Origin: Phreatobacter stygius
Lineage (GTDB): Bacteria > Pseudomonadota > Alphaproteobacteria > Rhizobiales > Phreatobacteraceae
Assembly (NCBI RefSeq): GCF_005144885.1
Contig: NZ_CP039690.1
Location: 2,803,001-2,867,000, forward strand
DNA: 64,000 bases
Direction of reading: 5' to 3'
The notes beneath the pieces were generated by a model that ran no database searches, had not been told where the DNA came from, and worked only from the letters and a program-made list of their open reading frames with translations. Each line of letters opens with the position of its first letter. Position 1 is the stretch's first letter. The position numbers were made by a program, and so were the translations under genes. Below are positions 33,832-43,112 of the stretch, piece after piece.

Positions 33832-34692
33832 TCACGCGGCCGCGACGGCGAAGCGCCGGGCGTGGGCGGCGAAAGCCTCCGGCCCCTTGGACATGACGTT
33901 CTCCTCCATCCATTTCAGGAAGGTCGCGCGGTCGCGGGCGATCGCGTCCCAGGCGATGTAGAAGGCATTGTCGCGTTTGTAATAGCCCTGGGCATAAGAC
34001 GGGTGCGCGCCGCCCGGCACCTTGACCACCGCGCCGACCGTCCAGGACGGCAGGATCACCGCATTGGCGTTGCGCGGGCCGAAATCGTCGACGATCTCCT
34101 CGACCGTGATCACCGAGCGCTTGGCCGCCAGCACCGCCTCCTTCTGCACGCCGACAATGCCTTCGAGCAGCACATTGCCTTCGCGGTCGGCCCGCAGCGC
34201 GTGAATGATCGAGACATCGGGGCGCACCGCCGGCACGGTCGCCAGCACCTCGCCGGTATAGGGACAGGTCACCGATTTGATCCGCGGATTGACCTTGGGC
34301 AGGTCGACGCCCTTGTAGCCGCGGAACACCGCGAAGGGCAGGTTGGCAGCCCCCGCCTCGAAGGCATTGGCCATGGCGGCGTGGGAATGTTCCTCGATCT
34401 CGAGCTTGCGTGGCCAGCCGCTCTCGACCGCCTCGCGCATCCGGTGCAGCGAACCGACGCCCGGATTGCCGGCCCAGGAGAACACCAGCTTCTTCACCTG
34501 GCCCATGCCGATCAGCTGATCGTAGAGAATGTCCGGGGTCATCCGGATCAGGGTCAGATCCTGGCGCTTCTGCCGGATCACCTCGTGGCCGGCCGCATAG
34601 GGGATGAGATGGGTGAAGCCTTCCATGGCGATGGTGTCGCCGTCGCGAACATTGGCGGCGATGGCGTCGGACAGGGACATGAATGTCGCCAT
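33832..34692 (-). CDS. pcaI: 3-oxoadipate CoA-transferase subunit A
   Basis: The 286-residue alpha subunit. MSLSDAIAANVRDGDTIAME is followed by GFTHLIPYAAGHEVIRQKRQ, the CoA-transferase alpha pattern; LFSWAGNPGVGSLHRMREA and the C-terminal EENVMSKGPEAFAAHARRF follow. It is the first gene of the leftward pcaIJF-pcaHG operon. The genes pcaB, pcaC and pcaD (muconate cycloisomerase, decarboxylase, enol-lactone hydrolase) and a pcaQ/pcaR regulator are not in the window, so the pathway must be completed elsewhere. An operator-like inverted repeat lies about 100 bp upstream. Confidence 0.92.
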   Translation of the reverse strand: MATFMSLSDAIAANVRDGDTIAMEGFTHLIPYAAGHEVIRQKRQDLTLIRMTPDILYDQLIGMGQVKKLVFSWAGNPGVGSLHRMREAVESGWPRKLEIEEHSHAAMANAFEAGAANLPFAVFRGYKGVDLPKVNPRIKSVTCPYTGEVLATVPAVRPDVSIIHALRADREGNVLLEGIVGVQKEAVLAAKRSVITVEEIVDDFGPRNANAVILPSWTVGAVVKVPGGAHPSYAQGYYKRDNAFYIAWDAIARDRATFLKWMEENVMSKGPEAFAAHARRFAVAAA

Positions 34693-34784
34693 GGTCCATC
34701 CTTCTTAACGGTTGGCGCTTCCTCAGGCCCATCTCCTCGCGCCACCGACCCGGTCTGTCAAGTGCGATATTCTGACATCAGGGC

Positions 34785-34800
34785 GATTAGCGCACTAATC
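34785..34800. promoter_or_regulatory. Inverted repeat upstream of pcaI (operator candidate)
   Basis: GATTAG and CTAATC form a perfect inverted repeat with a 4-nt spacer (CGCA). It is nested with a second pair, AGTGCG (34761-34766) and CGCACT (34791-34796). TTGACA is present on the minus strand at 34761-34756 as a possible -35 box. The position, about 95 bp upstream of pcaI, fits a regulator-binding site for the pca operon. The repeat does not match the PcaQ consensus known to me. Confidence 0.45.
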
Positions 34801-35023
34801 CGCATGGCATAGCTCCCTTGCTGTCGGCGCGGCCGCGCCGCCGTCACGACCGCGGTGTGACTTTGATGGGAGCAGGCCAGGGAATGGGCAGCCTAAATCA
34901 CAGGCACGGTACGCCGTTGGTCATTCCGCGTGGCTGCTGTTTTGCAGAAATTCATTGCTGGATGCCGTTCCACGGAAGGTGAAACCACCACCACTCCATC
35001 AACAGCATCCGGAAAACCCCTTA

Positions 35024-35038
35024 TGGCACGGGCTTTGC
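35024..35038 (+). promoter_or_regulatory. Sigma-54 (RpoN) promoter of the peptide/nickel ABC transporter operon
   Basis: TGGCACGGGCTTTGC matches the -24/-12 consensus TGGCACG-N4-TTGC exactly, with the invariant GG (35025-35026) and GC (35037-35038) ten bases apart. Transcription would start about 12 bp beyond, near 35050. This leaves an untranslated leader of roughly 115 bases before the ATG at 35167. The match and position are seen directly; use in vivo is inferred. Confidence 0.7.
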
Positions 35039-35166
35039 CAAGCGTTACCGTGGACCGTCCGGCCAAGGTCGGAATGGTCCGAAAGGCCTCTTCAAAGGGC
35101 GGCAACAGCCCAGGCCTTAGGCAGAGCGGGACGTCGACGGCGCGCAGTTCCAGGGGAGAATGGATT

Positions 35167-36765
35167 ATGGATCGCAGAGACTTCATCAAGGCCGGGGCCG
35201 GCATGAGCGCGCTTGCCGCGAGCGGTCTGTCGGCGCCGGCGTTGAGCCAGGGCGTGGCGGCCAAGACGCTGCGCTTCGTGCCACAGGCCAATCTGGCCAA
35301 TTTCGACCCCATCTGGGGCACCCAATATGTCGTCCGCAACGCCGCGGCCATGGTCTGGGACACGCTCTATGGCGTCGACGACAAGCTGGTGCCGCAGCGC
35401 CAGATGGCCGAATCGGAGGAGGTCTCCGCCGACGGCCTGACCTGGACCTTCAAGCTGCGCTCCGGCCTGAAATTCCATGACGGCACGCCGGTGCTCGCCC
35501 GCGACTGCGTGGCGAGTCTCGCCCGCTGGTCGGCACGCGATCCGATGGGCCTGATGCTCAAGGCGATCCAGGAGGAACTGGTCGCGGTCGACGACACGAC
35601 GTTCCGCTGGAAGCTGAAGAAGCCCTATCCGAAAATGCTGCTGGCGCTGGGCAAGAACAATGCGCCCTGCACCTTCATCATGCCCGAGCGCATCGCCAAG
35701 ACCGACCCGTTCACCCAGATCAGCGAATATATCGGCTCCGGTCCGATGAAATTTGTCCGCGGCGACTGGGTTCCCGGCGCCAAGGCGGTGTTCGAGCGTT
35801 TCGCCGACTATGTGCCGCGTTCGGAGCCCGCCTCCTGGCTCGCCGGCGGCAAGAAGATGCTGGTCGACCGCATCGAATGGCTGATCATGCCGGATCCGGC
35901 CACCGCTTCCGCCGCGCTGCAGAACGGCGAGGTCGACTGGTGGGAGAACCCGATCGCCGACCTCGTGCCGGTGCTCAAGCGCAACCGCAATATCCGGGTC
36001 GATATTGGCGACCCCCTGGGCAATATCGGCGCCTTCCGCCTGAACCACCTGCATCCGCCGTTCAATGACGTCAGGGCGCGCCGCGCGCTGCTCATGGCCT
36101 TGAACCAGGAGGATTTCATGCGCGCCATTGTCGGCTCGGACGACAATCTGTGGAAACCGCTGCCGGGCTACTTCACCCCCGGCACGCCGCTCTACAACGA
36201 AGAAGGCGGCGAGATTCTGAAAGGCCCGCGCGACATCGAGGGCGCCAAGAAGCTGCTCGCCGAAAGCGGTTATTCCGGCCAGCCGATCACCATGGTGGTG
36301 GCGCAGGACCAGCCGATCACCAAGGCCCAAGGCGACGTCGCCGCCGATCTCCTGAAGAAGCTCGGCATGAATGTCGATTTCGTCGCGACCGACTGGGGCA
36401 CCACCGGCCAGCGCCGCGCCGTCAAGGCGCCGCCGGCCCAGGGCGGCTGGAACATCTTCTTCTCCTGGCACGCCGGTGCCGACTGCATCAATCCGGCGAG
36501 CTATACCGCCATTCGGGCCAATGGCGACGGCGCCTGGTTCGGCTGGCCCAACATCCCGGCCGTCGAACAGCAGGTGACGAACTGGTTCGACGCCAAGAAT
36601 ATCGATGAGGAGAAGGTGGCGATGCGCGCTCTCAACAAGGCCGCGCTGGACAATGTCGTCTTCGTGCCGCCGGGCTTCTTCCTTGGCTACACCGCCTGGC
36701 GCAGCAATGTCAGCGGCATCGTCAAGGGCCCACTGCCATTCTTTTGGGGTGTCTCCAAGAGCTGA
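35167..36765 (+). CDS. Peptide/nickel-type ABC transporter substrate-binding protein (Tat signal)
   Basis: A 532-residue periplasmic binding protein of the DppA/OppA family (SBP family 5). The start MDRRDFIKAGAGMSALAASG is a textbook twin-arginine signal peptide (RRDFIK). The mature part has the family signature LTWTFKLRSGLKFHDGTPV and later NPRN-type repeats around FRLNHLHPPFNDVRARRALL. The ATG has GGAG eight bases upstream. It is the first gene of an operon with two permeases and two ATPases, and lies downstream of a sigma-54 promoter match. Two strong hairpins separate it from the permease genes. Substrate unknown: di/oligopeptides or other compounds. Confidence 0.94.
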   Translation: MDRRDFIKAGAGMSALAASGLSAPALSQGVAAKTLRFVPQANLANFDPIWGTQYVVRNAAAMVWDTLYGVDDKLVPQRQMAESEEVSADGLTWTFKLRSGLKFHDGTPVLARDCVASLARWSARDPMGLMLKAIQEELVAVDDTTFRWKLKKPYPKMLLALGKNNAPCTFIMPERIAKTDPFTQISEYIGSGPMKFVRGDWVPGAKAVFERFADYVPRSEPASWLAGGKKMLVDRIEWLIMPDPATASAALQNGEVDWWENPIADLVPVLKRNRNIRVDIGDPLGNIGAFRLNHLHPPFNDVRARRALLMALNQEDFMRAIVGSDDNLWKPLPGYFTPGTPLYNEEGGEILKGPRDIEGAKKLLAESGYSGQPITMVVAQDQPITKAQGDVAADLLKKLGMNVDFVATDWGTTGQRRAVKAPPAQGGWNIFFSWHAGADCINPASYTAIRANGDGAWFGWPNIPAVEQQVTNWFDAKNIDEEKVAMRALNKAALDNVVFVPPGFFLGYTAWRSNVSGIVKGPLPFFWGVSKS

Positions 36766-36777
36766 TCGCATAAGCCT

Positions 36778-36839
36778 GCCGATCAGCATAGGCTGCTGAT
36801 CGGCACCAGCTCGCACATGGCGGATCTTGATCCGCCATG
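36778..36839 (+). promoter_or_regulatory. Twin hairpins between binding-protein and permease genes
   Basis: The first hairpin has arms GCCGATCAGC and GCTGATCGGC (10 bp, 7-nt loop, 36778-36804). The second has arms CATGGCGGATC and GATCCGCCATG (11 bp, 2-nt loop, 36816-36839). Both are perfect and lie 13 and 51 bases after the binding-protein stop codon, before the permease start. There is no T-run. Such structures commonly stabilise the upstream message, keeping the binding protein in excess over the membrane parts. Confidence 0.65.
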
Positions 36840-36869
36840 CTCCGGGCGTTTCATGAAAAGACGGTCCTG

Positions 36870-37811
36870 ATGTTCGTTTACATCTCGCGGCGTATTCTGG
36901 CGACGATCCCCGTAATGGCGGTGGTCGCGCTCTTCGTCTTCTCGCTGCTTTATATCGCGCCGGGTGATCCGGCGGCGGTGATTGCCGGCGACCAGGCCTC
37001 GCCGGCCGATGTCGAGAAGATCCGCCAGAGCCTCGGTCTCGACCGGCCGTTCCTGGTCCAGTTCGGCGAATGGGTCTGGAAACTCGTCCACTTCGATCTC
37101 GGCACGTCGATCTTCACCGGCCTGCCGGTGACCGCGCTGATCGCGCAGCGGATCGAGCCGACGCTGTCATTGATGATCGTCACGCTGATTCTGGCGGTGT
37201 CGATCGCGGTGCCGCTGGGCGTCATGGCCGCCTGGCAGGTCGGCACCTGGATCGACCGTGCGATCATGGCCTTTGCCGTGTTCGGCTTCTCGGTGCCGGT
37301 CTTCGTGGTCGGTTATCTCCTGGCCTACTTTTTTGCGCTCGAGCTCGAATGGCTGCCGGTCCAGGGTTATACGCCGATCGCGCAAGGGCTGTGGCCGTGG
37401 TTTGAGAATCTCATCCTGCCATCGATTGCGCTCGGCTGCGTCTATATCGCGCTGATCGCCCGCATCACCCGGGCGACCATGCTGGAAGTGCTGCAGCAGG
37501 ACTATGTCCGCACCGCGCGCGCCAAGGGCGTCAGCCAGGGCGGCATCCTGTTCGTCCACGCGCTCAAGAACGCCGCCGTGCCGATCGTCACGGTCATCGG
37601 CATCGGCATCGCGCTATTGATCGGCGGCGCCGTGGTCACCGAGAGCGTCTTTGCCATCCCCGGCCTCGGCCGGCTCACCGTCGATGCCATCCTCAGGCGT
37701 GACTATCCGGTGATCCAGGGCCTGGTGCTGCTGTTTTCCTTCGTCTACGTGCTGGTCAATCTCGCGATCGACCTCGTCTACACGCTTGTCGATCCGAGGA
37801 TCCGCTATTGA
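36870..37811 (+). CDS. Peptide/nickel-type ABC transporter permease (DppB-like)
   Basis: A 313-residue inner-membrane permease of the DppB type. The N-terminal membrane helix and VFSLLYIAPGDPAAVIAGDQ (near residue 22), six helices in total, and the EAA loop DYVRTARAKGVSQGGILFVH (about 211-230) that contacts the ATPase are all present. A GGTCCTG leader precedes the ATG. The downstream permease starts 26 bp inside its 3' end. Confidence 0.93.
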   Translation: MFVYISRRILATIPVMAVVALFVFSLLYIAPGDPAAVIAGDQASPADVEKIRQSLGLDRPFLVQFGEWVWKLVHFDLGTSIFTGLPVTALIAQRIEPTLSLMIVTLILAVSIAVPLGVMAAWQVGTWIDRAIMAFAVFGFSVPVFVVGYLLAYFFALELEWLPVQGYTPIAQGLWPWFENLILPSIALGCVYIALIARITRATMLEVLQQDYVRTARAKGVSQGGILFVHALKNAAVPIVTVIGIGIALLIGGAVVTESVFAIPGLGRLTVDAILRRDYPVIQGLVLLFSFVYVLVNLAIDLVYTLVDPRIRY

Positions 37812-38721
37812 ACATGCAGTCCCCCATATTCCGGCCGGCACCGCGGTCGCCCCTGAGCTTCCGGACATCCTGCCCGACGTCAAGCCGCGCCGCGGCGTGC
37901 TCGGCTTCCTCAGGCGCTATCCGACCATTGCGCTCGGCGGCGCGCTGCTGCTGCTGATGCTGATCGCGGCGCTGTTTGCGCCCTGGCTCGGCACGGTCGA
38001 TCCGACCGCGATCGCCACCTCCAGGCGTACCCGCGAGCCGTCGGCGCTCTATTGGTTCGGCACCGACATGCTCGGCCGCGACATCTATTCGCGCGTGCTC
38101 TACGGCGCCCGGGTGTCGCTCACCGTCGGCTTCTCGGTGGCCCTGCTCGCCTCCGCCGGCGGCTTGCTGGTCGGTCTCGTCTCCGGTTTCGTCCGGCTCG
38201 CCGACAGCATCGTCATGCGGGTGATGGACGGCATCATGTCGATCCCGCCGATCCTGCTGGCGGTGGCGCTGATGGCGCTCACCCGCGGCTCGGTCGGCAA
38301 TGTCATCATCGCCATTACCATTGCCGAGATCCCGCGCGTGTCGCGCCTGGTGCGTGGTGTCGTGCTGAGCTTGCGCGAACAGCCCTATGTCGACGCGGCG
38401 GTGGCGGCCGGCACCCGCGCGCCGATGATCATCCTGCGCCATATCCTGCCCAACACCCTGGCGCCGCTGATCGTCCAGGCAACCTATATCTGCGCCAGCG
38501 CCATGATCACCGAGGCGATCCTGTCGTTCATCGGCGCCGGTACGCCGCCGATCATCCCGTCCTGGGGCAACATCATGGCCGAGGGCCGGGCGCTCTGGCA
38601 GGTCAAGTTCTACATCGTGCTGTTCCCGGCGATCTTCCTGTCGCTGACGGTGCTGGCGGTAAATCTGCTCGGCGATGGTCTGCGCGATGCGCTCGATCCC
38701 CGCATGGCCAAGGGGGACTGA
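37786..38721 (+). CDS. Peptide/nickel-type ABC transporter permease (DppC-like)
   Basis: A 311-residue DppC-type permease. [20 protein letters not shown] (about 89-108) is the classic signature of this subfamily; the EAA loop is [20 protein letters not shown] near residue 203, and the end [12 protein letters not shown] is standard. The start is uncertain: no ATG is in frame before the first helix, so TTG at 37786 inside the previous gene is used. The hydrophilic leader ([20 protein letters not shown]) is coding in character. Confidence 0.92.
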   Translation: MSIRGSAIEHAVPHIPAGTAVAPELPDILPDVKPRRGVLGFLRRYPTIALGGALLLLMLIAALFAPWLGTVDPTAIATSRRTREPSALYWFGTDMLGRDIYSRVLYGARVSLTVGFSVALLASAGGLLVGLVSGFVRLADSIVMRVMDGIMSIPPILLAVALMALTRGSVGNVIIAITIAEIPRVSRLVRGVVLSLREQPYVDAAVAAGTRAPMIILRHILPNTLAPLIVQATYICASAMITEAILSFIGAGTPPIIPSWGNIMAEGRALWQVKFYIVLFPAIFLSLTVLAVNLLGDGLRDALDPRMAKGD

Positions 38722-38726
38722 GCACC

Positions 38727-39779
38727 ATGACCACTGGCACCATGACCGCTGGCAGCACGACCACTGCCACCGCGACCGATCCGACCACCGAGCCCTTGCT
38801 CGAGGTCATCAACCTCCAGACCCATTTCCGGACGCCCGACGGCATCAACCGCGCGGTCGACGGCGTGTCGTTCTACGTCAAGGCCGGCGAGACGCTCGCC
38901 GTGGTCGGCGAATCCGGCTGCGGCAAGTCGGTCACCGCCATGTCGCTGCTCCGGCTGATTCCGGATCCGCCGGGCCGCATCGCCGGCTCGATCCGGTTTC
39001 AGGGGACCGACCTGCTGGCGCTCAGCGAGAAGGAGATGCGGGCGATCCGCGGCAACGACATCTCGATGATCTTCCAGGAGCCGATGACGAGCCTCAATCC
39101 GGTGCTCACCGTCGGCAAGCAGATCGGCGAGACGCTGCGCCTGCACCAGGGCCTCAACAAGAACGAGGCCGAGAAGCGGGCCATCGAGATGCTCACTCTG
39201 GTCGGCATTCCCGAACCGGCGCGGCGGGTGACGGAATATCCGCACCAGCTGTCCGGCGGCATGCGCCAGCGCGTCATGATCGCCATTGCGCTCGCCTGCA
39301 ATCCCAAGCTCCTGATCGCCGACGAACCGACCACCGCGCTCGACGTCACCATCCAGGCCCAGATCCTCGACCTGATGCGCGATCTGAAGAACCGGGTCGG
39401 CGCGGCCATCGTGCTGATCACCCATGATCTCGGCGTGGTCGCCGAGGTCGCCGAACGGGTCATGGTCATGTATGCCGGCCGCAAGGTCGAGGAGGCGACC
39501 GTCACCGACCTGTTCCGCAATCCGCGCCATCCCTATACCCAAGGGCTGCTCGGGGCGGTGCCCAAGCTCGGCTCCTCGCTCGAGGGCACGGCCACCCGGC
39601 TCGCCGAGATCCCCGGCCTGGTGCCGAGCCTGAAGAGCAAGATTACCGGCTGCGTCTTCGCCGGCCGCTGCTCCAAGGTCACCGATCTCTGCCGGGCGGT
39701 CGCGCCCGGTCTCGAAGCCAAGGCCGCGCATCACATCGTCGCCTGCCACCACGCGCCCAAGGAGGCAGTCGCCGCATGA
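38727..39779 (+). CDS. Peptide/nickel-type ABC transporter ATP-binding protein (DppD-like)
   Basis: A 350-residue ATPase. After a threonine-rich N-terminal stretch ([20 protein letters not shown]), unusual for the family, come Walker A GESGCGKS (about 60-67), the Q-loop [14 protein letters not shown], the signature LSGGMRQRV, Walker [13 protein letters not shown] and the H-loop TH. The C-terminal oligopeptide-binding-type domain with GCVFAGRC and two further cysteines is typical of DppD/OppD. The stop overlaps the next start by 4 bp. Confidence 0.95.
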   Translation: MTTGTMTAGSTTTATATDPTTEPLLEVINLQTHFRTPDGINRAVDGVSFYVKAGETLAVVGESGCGKSVTAMSLLRLIPDPPGRIAGSIRFQGTDLLALSEKEMRAIRGNDISMIFQEPMTSLNPVLTVGKQIGETLRLHQGLNKNEAEKRAIEMLTLVGIPEPARRVTEYPHQLSGGMRQRVMIAIALACNPKLLIADEPTTALDVTIQAQILDLMRDLKNRVGAAIVLITHDLGVVAEVAERVMVMYAGRKVEEATVTDLFRNPRHPYTQGLLGAVPKLGSSLEGTATRLAEIPGLVPSLKSKITGCVFAGRCSKVTDLCRAVAPGLEAKAAHHIVACHHAPKEAVAA

Positions 39780-40780
39780 ACCAGCCCCTTCTGGAAGTGA
39801 ATGACCTGAAGAAGCATTTTCCGATCACCGGAGGCTTTTTCGGCGGTGTCACCGCCAAGGTCTATGCCGTCGACGGCATCTCCTTTGCCATCGACAAGGG
39901 CGAGACCCTGTCGCTGGTGGGGGAATCGGGCTGCGGCAAGTCGACCGTCGGCAAGGCCATCCTCAGGCTGTTCCCGATCACCTCGGGCCAGGTGGTGCTT
40001 GATGGCCAGCGCATCGACGACATGTCGGCGGGCACGCTCCGGCCATTGCGCCGGCGGGTCCAGGTGGTGTTCCAGGACCCGTTCTCCTCGCTCAACCCGC
40101 GTCTCAGGGTGCGCGACATCCTGGCCGAGCCGATCACCAATTTCGGCCTCGCCAAGAACCGCGCCGAGGTCGACGCCCGCATCGCCGACCTGATGGATAC
40201 GGTCAGGCTGCCGCGCGACGCGGTGAACCGCTGGCCGCATGAATTCTCCGGCGGCCAGCGCCAGCGCATCGGCATCGCCCGGGCGCTCGCCGCCGAACCC
40301 GACCTGATCATCTGCGACGAGGCGGTCTCGGCGCTCGATGTCTCGGTCAAGGCGCAGATCGTCAACCTGCTGCAGGACCTGCAGAAGGAGCTCGGCCTGG
40401 CGCTCCTGTTCATCAGCCACGACCTGGCGGTGGTCGAGCACATGACCCACCGGGTGGCGGTGATGTATCTCGGCAAGATCGTCGAGATCGCGCCACGCCG
40501 CGGCATCTTCGCCGATCCGAAGCACCCCTATACCCAGGCGCTGCTGTCAGCCGTACCGGTGCCGGACCCGGGCGCGGCGCGCGACCGGATCATCCTGAAG
40601 GGCGACGTGCCGAGCCCGATCAACCCGCCCAAGGGCTGCCGCTTCCACACCCGCTGCCCCTATGCCTTCGACCGCTGCAGGCAAGAGGAACCGGTGCTCA
40701 AAGCCACCAGCGAGGGCCATTTCGCCGCCTGCCACCTGCATGACGAAACGCGCCCGGCCGCGGCCGCCGCGTCAAATTGA
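39776..40780 (+). CDS. Peptide/nickel-type ABC transporter ATP-binding protein (DppF-like)
   Basis: A 334-residue ATPase, partner of the DppD-like protein. Walker A is GESGCGKS (about 49-56), the Q-loop [13 protein letters not shown], the signature [15 protein letters not shown], and Walker [15 protein letters not shown]. The C-terminal segment [15 protein letters not shown] is typical of DppF/OppF. It begins [20 protein letters not shown] in an ATGA overlap with the previous gene. It closes the five-gene transporter operon; a weak hairpin (GCCCGT/ACGGGC, 40786-40809) follows. Confidence 0.95.
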   Translation: MNQPLLEVNDLKKHFPITGGFFGGVTAKVYAVDGISFAIDKGETLSLVGESGCGKSTVGKAILRLFPITSGQVVLDGQRIDDMSAGTLRPLRRRVQVVFQDPFSSLNPRLRVRDILAEPITNFGLAKNRAEVDARIADLMDTVRLPRDAVNRWPHEFSGGQRQRIGIARALAAEPDLIICDEAVSALDVSVKAQIVNLLQDLQKELGLALLFISHDLAVVEHMTHRVAVMYLGKIVEIAPRRGIFADPKHPYTQALLSAVPVPDPGAARDRIILKGDVPSPINPPKGCRFHTRCPYAFDRCRQEEPVLKATSEGHFAACHLHDETRPAAAAASN

Positions 40781-40934
40781 AACATGCCCGTTTTATTGGG
40801 TTTACGGGCGAAACGCGGGGGGCCATCTGGCGATCCGCGAAAAATGCCTTATTTGTGCAGTGGAGTGCGGGCTGTGCGATGGTCCACGACTGGACTGCTC
40901 TGTCGCGCCTCGTTTCCGCCCCGAAAGTCGGCTC

Positions 40935-41648
40935 ATGGATATCTATACGATCGTCTTCCTCGCCCTCGCGGTGTTCATCTTCTTCCGCTTGCGTAGCGTG
41001 CTCGGAACGAAGACCGGCCAGGAGCGCGATCCGTTCCAGCCGGGCGACAAGAATCGCGATGCCCAGCGCGGCCCGGGTCAGGGGCCTGCCGATGTCGTGC
41101 CCTTGCCGAATCGCAACGGCCAGCAGCCGCCCGCGCCGGTGGTCCAGGCCGAGCCGACCGAGCCGCGATGGGGTGATGTCGCGACCGCCGGTTCGCCGGT
41201 GGCCCGCGGACTTGATGCGATCGCAGCCCGCGATCCGTCTTTTGATGCCATCGGTTTCGTCGGCGGCGCCAAGTCGGCCTATGAGATGATCGTCCTGGCC
41301 TTTGCCGGCGGCGACCGCCGCACCTTGCGTGATCTGCTCGCCAAGGACGTGTTCGAGGGCTTCGAGACGGCGATCAAGGAGCGTGAGACCCGCGGCGAGG
41401 CCGTCGAGACCCGCTTTGTCGGCATCGAGAAGGCCGAGGTCACCGATGCTCAGATGCGCGGCGATCAGGCGCAGGTCACCTTGAAATTCGTCTCCCAGCT
41501 GGTCACCGCGACGCGCGACCGGTCCGGCGCCGTGGTCGATGGTTCGCCCGATCGCGTCACCGATGTCACCGACATCTGGACCTTCGCGCGCAATGCCACC
41601 GATCGCGATCCCAACTGGCGCCTGATCGCGACCGAAGCCGGCAGCTGA
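40935..41648 (+). CDS. Tim44/TimA-family membrane protein
   Basis: A 237-residue protein with one N-terminal membrane anchor (MDIYTIVFLALAVFIFFRLR) followed by a proline-rich linker. A C-terminal Tim44-like domain (about residues 100-237) contains AKSAYEMIVLAFAGGDRRTL, DLLAKDVFEGFETAI and VTDIWTFARNATDRDPNWRL. Alphaproteobacterial TimA is the bacterial relative of mitochondrial Tim44; its role at the inner membrane is not well known. It heads the run with mltA and the Smr gene found in most Hyphomicrobiales, though here secB and fxsA, often adjacent, are absent and a transporter operon lies upstream. Confidence 0.9.
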   Translation: MDIYTIVFLALAVFIFFRLRSVLGTKTGQERDPFQPGDKNRDAQRGPGQGPADVVPLPNRNGQQPPAPVVQAEPTEPRWGDVATAGSPVARGLDAIAARDPSFDAIGFVGGAKSAYEMIVLAFAGGDRRTLRDLLAKDVFEGFETAIKERETRGEAVETRFVGIEKAEVTDAQMRGDQAQVTLKFVSQLVTATRDRSGAVVDGSPDRVTDVTDIWTFARNATDRDPNWRLIATEAGS

Positions 41649-41675
41649 ACGCGCCCGTCGCAACGGAGGCCTTCG

Positions 41676-43112
41676 ATGACGAGCCGCAGGGTCCGCGCCG
41701 GAGGCCTCGCGGTCCTGGCGATGGCCGGACTGCTCTCCTGCGGCCGGCCGGCCCTGGCTGCGAGCGAACTCCTGCTTCTGTTGCAGCCGCAGGCGCCGGC
41801 TGGAGCAGGTCCCGGTTCTCCCGAAGCACCGGCCGTCCCGCAGCAACCGCCGGGGCCCGCCGCCGAAACCCCCGCAGCACCGGCTGATCCGGGCGCCGAG
41901 CCGCCGCAGGCAGCCGAACTGCCGCTGGTCCCTCCGGCGCTTGAAACCCACGCCTCGGGATTTCCCTTCATATTCTCCGATGCCCGTCTCGAGGCGGCGA
42001 AATTCGCCGAGGTTCCCGGCTGGGACGAGGACCGGCACGACCTCGCCTTCAAGCCCTTTGCCACCTCCTGCCGCCAGATCTTGCGGGCGCGCTCGGCGCC
42101 GCGCGCGGCTCAGCCGATCTGGTTTGCGCTGCGCGAGATCTGTCCGCGCGCGCTCGACCTGCCGAGCCCGGTCAGCCGCGCCGCGGCAAAAGCCTTTTTC
42201 GAGGCCGAGTTCCGCCCCGCCCGGATCGCCAAGATGACCGATCCGGCCGGCTTCCTCACCGGCTATTACGAGCCGGAGGTTCAGGCCGCGCGCGAGCGCT
42301 CCGCCGAATATGGCGTCGCCTTCCTGGCCCGGCCCGGCGACCTTGCCAATGGCCGCGGCGCGACATCCGGCGGCTTCGATGCCCGCGGTGGCGCCGGCCG
42401 CTGGGTGGCGGGACGTTTCCTGCCCTATTTCGATCGCGGCGAGATCGAAGCCGGCGCGCTCGACGGGCGTGGACTGGAGATCGCCTGGGTGCGCGATCCC
42501 GTCGATGTCCTGTTCACCCAGATCCAGGGCTCGGCGCGCCTGCGTTTTGCCGACGGATCGACATTGCGCATTGGCTATGCCGCGCATAACGGTCACCGCT
42601 ATGTGCCGGTTGGCCGGGTTCTGGTCGAACGCGGCATCGCCACCCGCGAGCAGATGTCGATGGATTTCATCAGAACCTGGATGGGCCAGAACCCGGAGGC
42701 CGCGCGCGACGTGCGCTGGCAGAACCGGTCTTATGTGTTCTTCCGCGTCAAGAGCGAGCTTGGCACCGAGGACGGGCCGATCGGCGGCCAGGGCGTGTCG
42801 ATCACCGATTGGCGCTCGATCGCCATCGACCGCAATGTCCATGCCTATGGCACGCCGGTGTTCATCGACAGCATGCTGCCGACCGGATCTTCGGAATCGG
42901 GCGAGCCGTTTCGCCGCCTGATGATCGCCCAGGACACCGGTTCGGCGATCGTCGGCCCGGCGCGCGGCGACCTGTTCCTCGGCACGGGATCGGAGGCCGG
43001 CTCGACCGCCGGGCGGATCCGCCACCGGGCCGACTGGTATGTTCTGCTGCCCGCGCCGCTGTCGCCGGAGGCGGCCAATGTGCCGGTGCCCTTGCCGCGG
43101 CCGGCGCGATGA
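41676..43112 (+). CDS. mltA: Membrane-bound lytic murein transglycosylase A (MltA)
   Basis: The 478-residue enzyme cleaves the glycan strands of peptidoglycan, forming 1,6-anhydro ends. A signal peptide (GGLAVLAMAGLLSCGRPALA) is followed by a long proline/alanine-rich linker to about residue 95. The MltA domain then has FLTGYYEPEVQAARERSAEY, DVLFTQIQGSARLRFADGS and, in the 3D domain, GSAIVGPARGDLFLGTGSEA with the catalytic aspartate region. The LLSCG segment could serve as a lipobox. The stop overlaps the Smr gene start by 4 bp. Confidence 0.94.
   Translation: MTSRRVRAGGLAVLAMAGLLSCGRPALAASELLLLLQPQAPAGAGPGSPEAPAVPQQPPGPAAETPAAPADPGAEPPQAAELPLVPPALETHASGFPFIFSDARLEAAKFAEVPGWDEDRHDLAFKPFATSCRQILRARSAPRAAQPIWFALREICPRALDLPSPVSRAAAKAFFEAEFRPARIAKMTDPAGFLTGYYEPEVQAARERSAEYGVAFLARPGDLANGRGATSGGFDARGGAGRWVAGRFLPYFDRGEIEAGALDGRGLEIAWVRDPVDVLFTQIQGSARLRFADGSTLRIGYAAHNGHRYVPVGRVLVERGIATREQMSMDFIRTWMGQNPEAARDVRWQNRSYVFFRVKSELGTEDGPIGGQGVSITDWRSIAIDRNVHAYGTPVFIDSMLPTGSSESGEPFRRLMIAQDTGSAIVGPARGDLFLGTGSEAGSTAGRIRHRADWYVLLPAPLSPEAANVPVPLPRPAR

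Larger units (their letters stand above)
34693..35166. other. Divergent regulatory region between pca operon and peptide ABC transporter
   Basis: This 474-bp region separates two operons read outward. It contains the inverted repeats near 34761-34800 on the pca side and a sigma-54 promoter match at 35024-35038 on the transporter side. No gene in it is convincing; the longer open frames are antisense or lack a start signal. Confidence 0.55.

Noticed and set aside
34893-35363. Minus-strand 156-codon frame between pcaI and the peptide transporter
   Set aside because: It extends into the binding-protein gene in antisense and lacks a start signal; the spacer is better explained by promoters.
38052-38726. 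Long plus-strand frame running into the DppD-like gene
   Set aside because: The upstream part is the out-of-frame shadow of the DppC-like gene; the ATPase starts at 38727.
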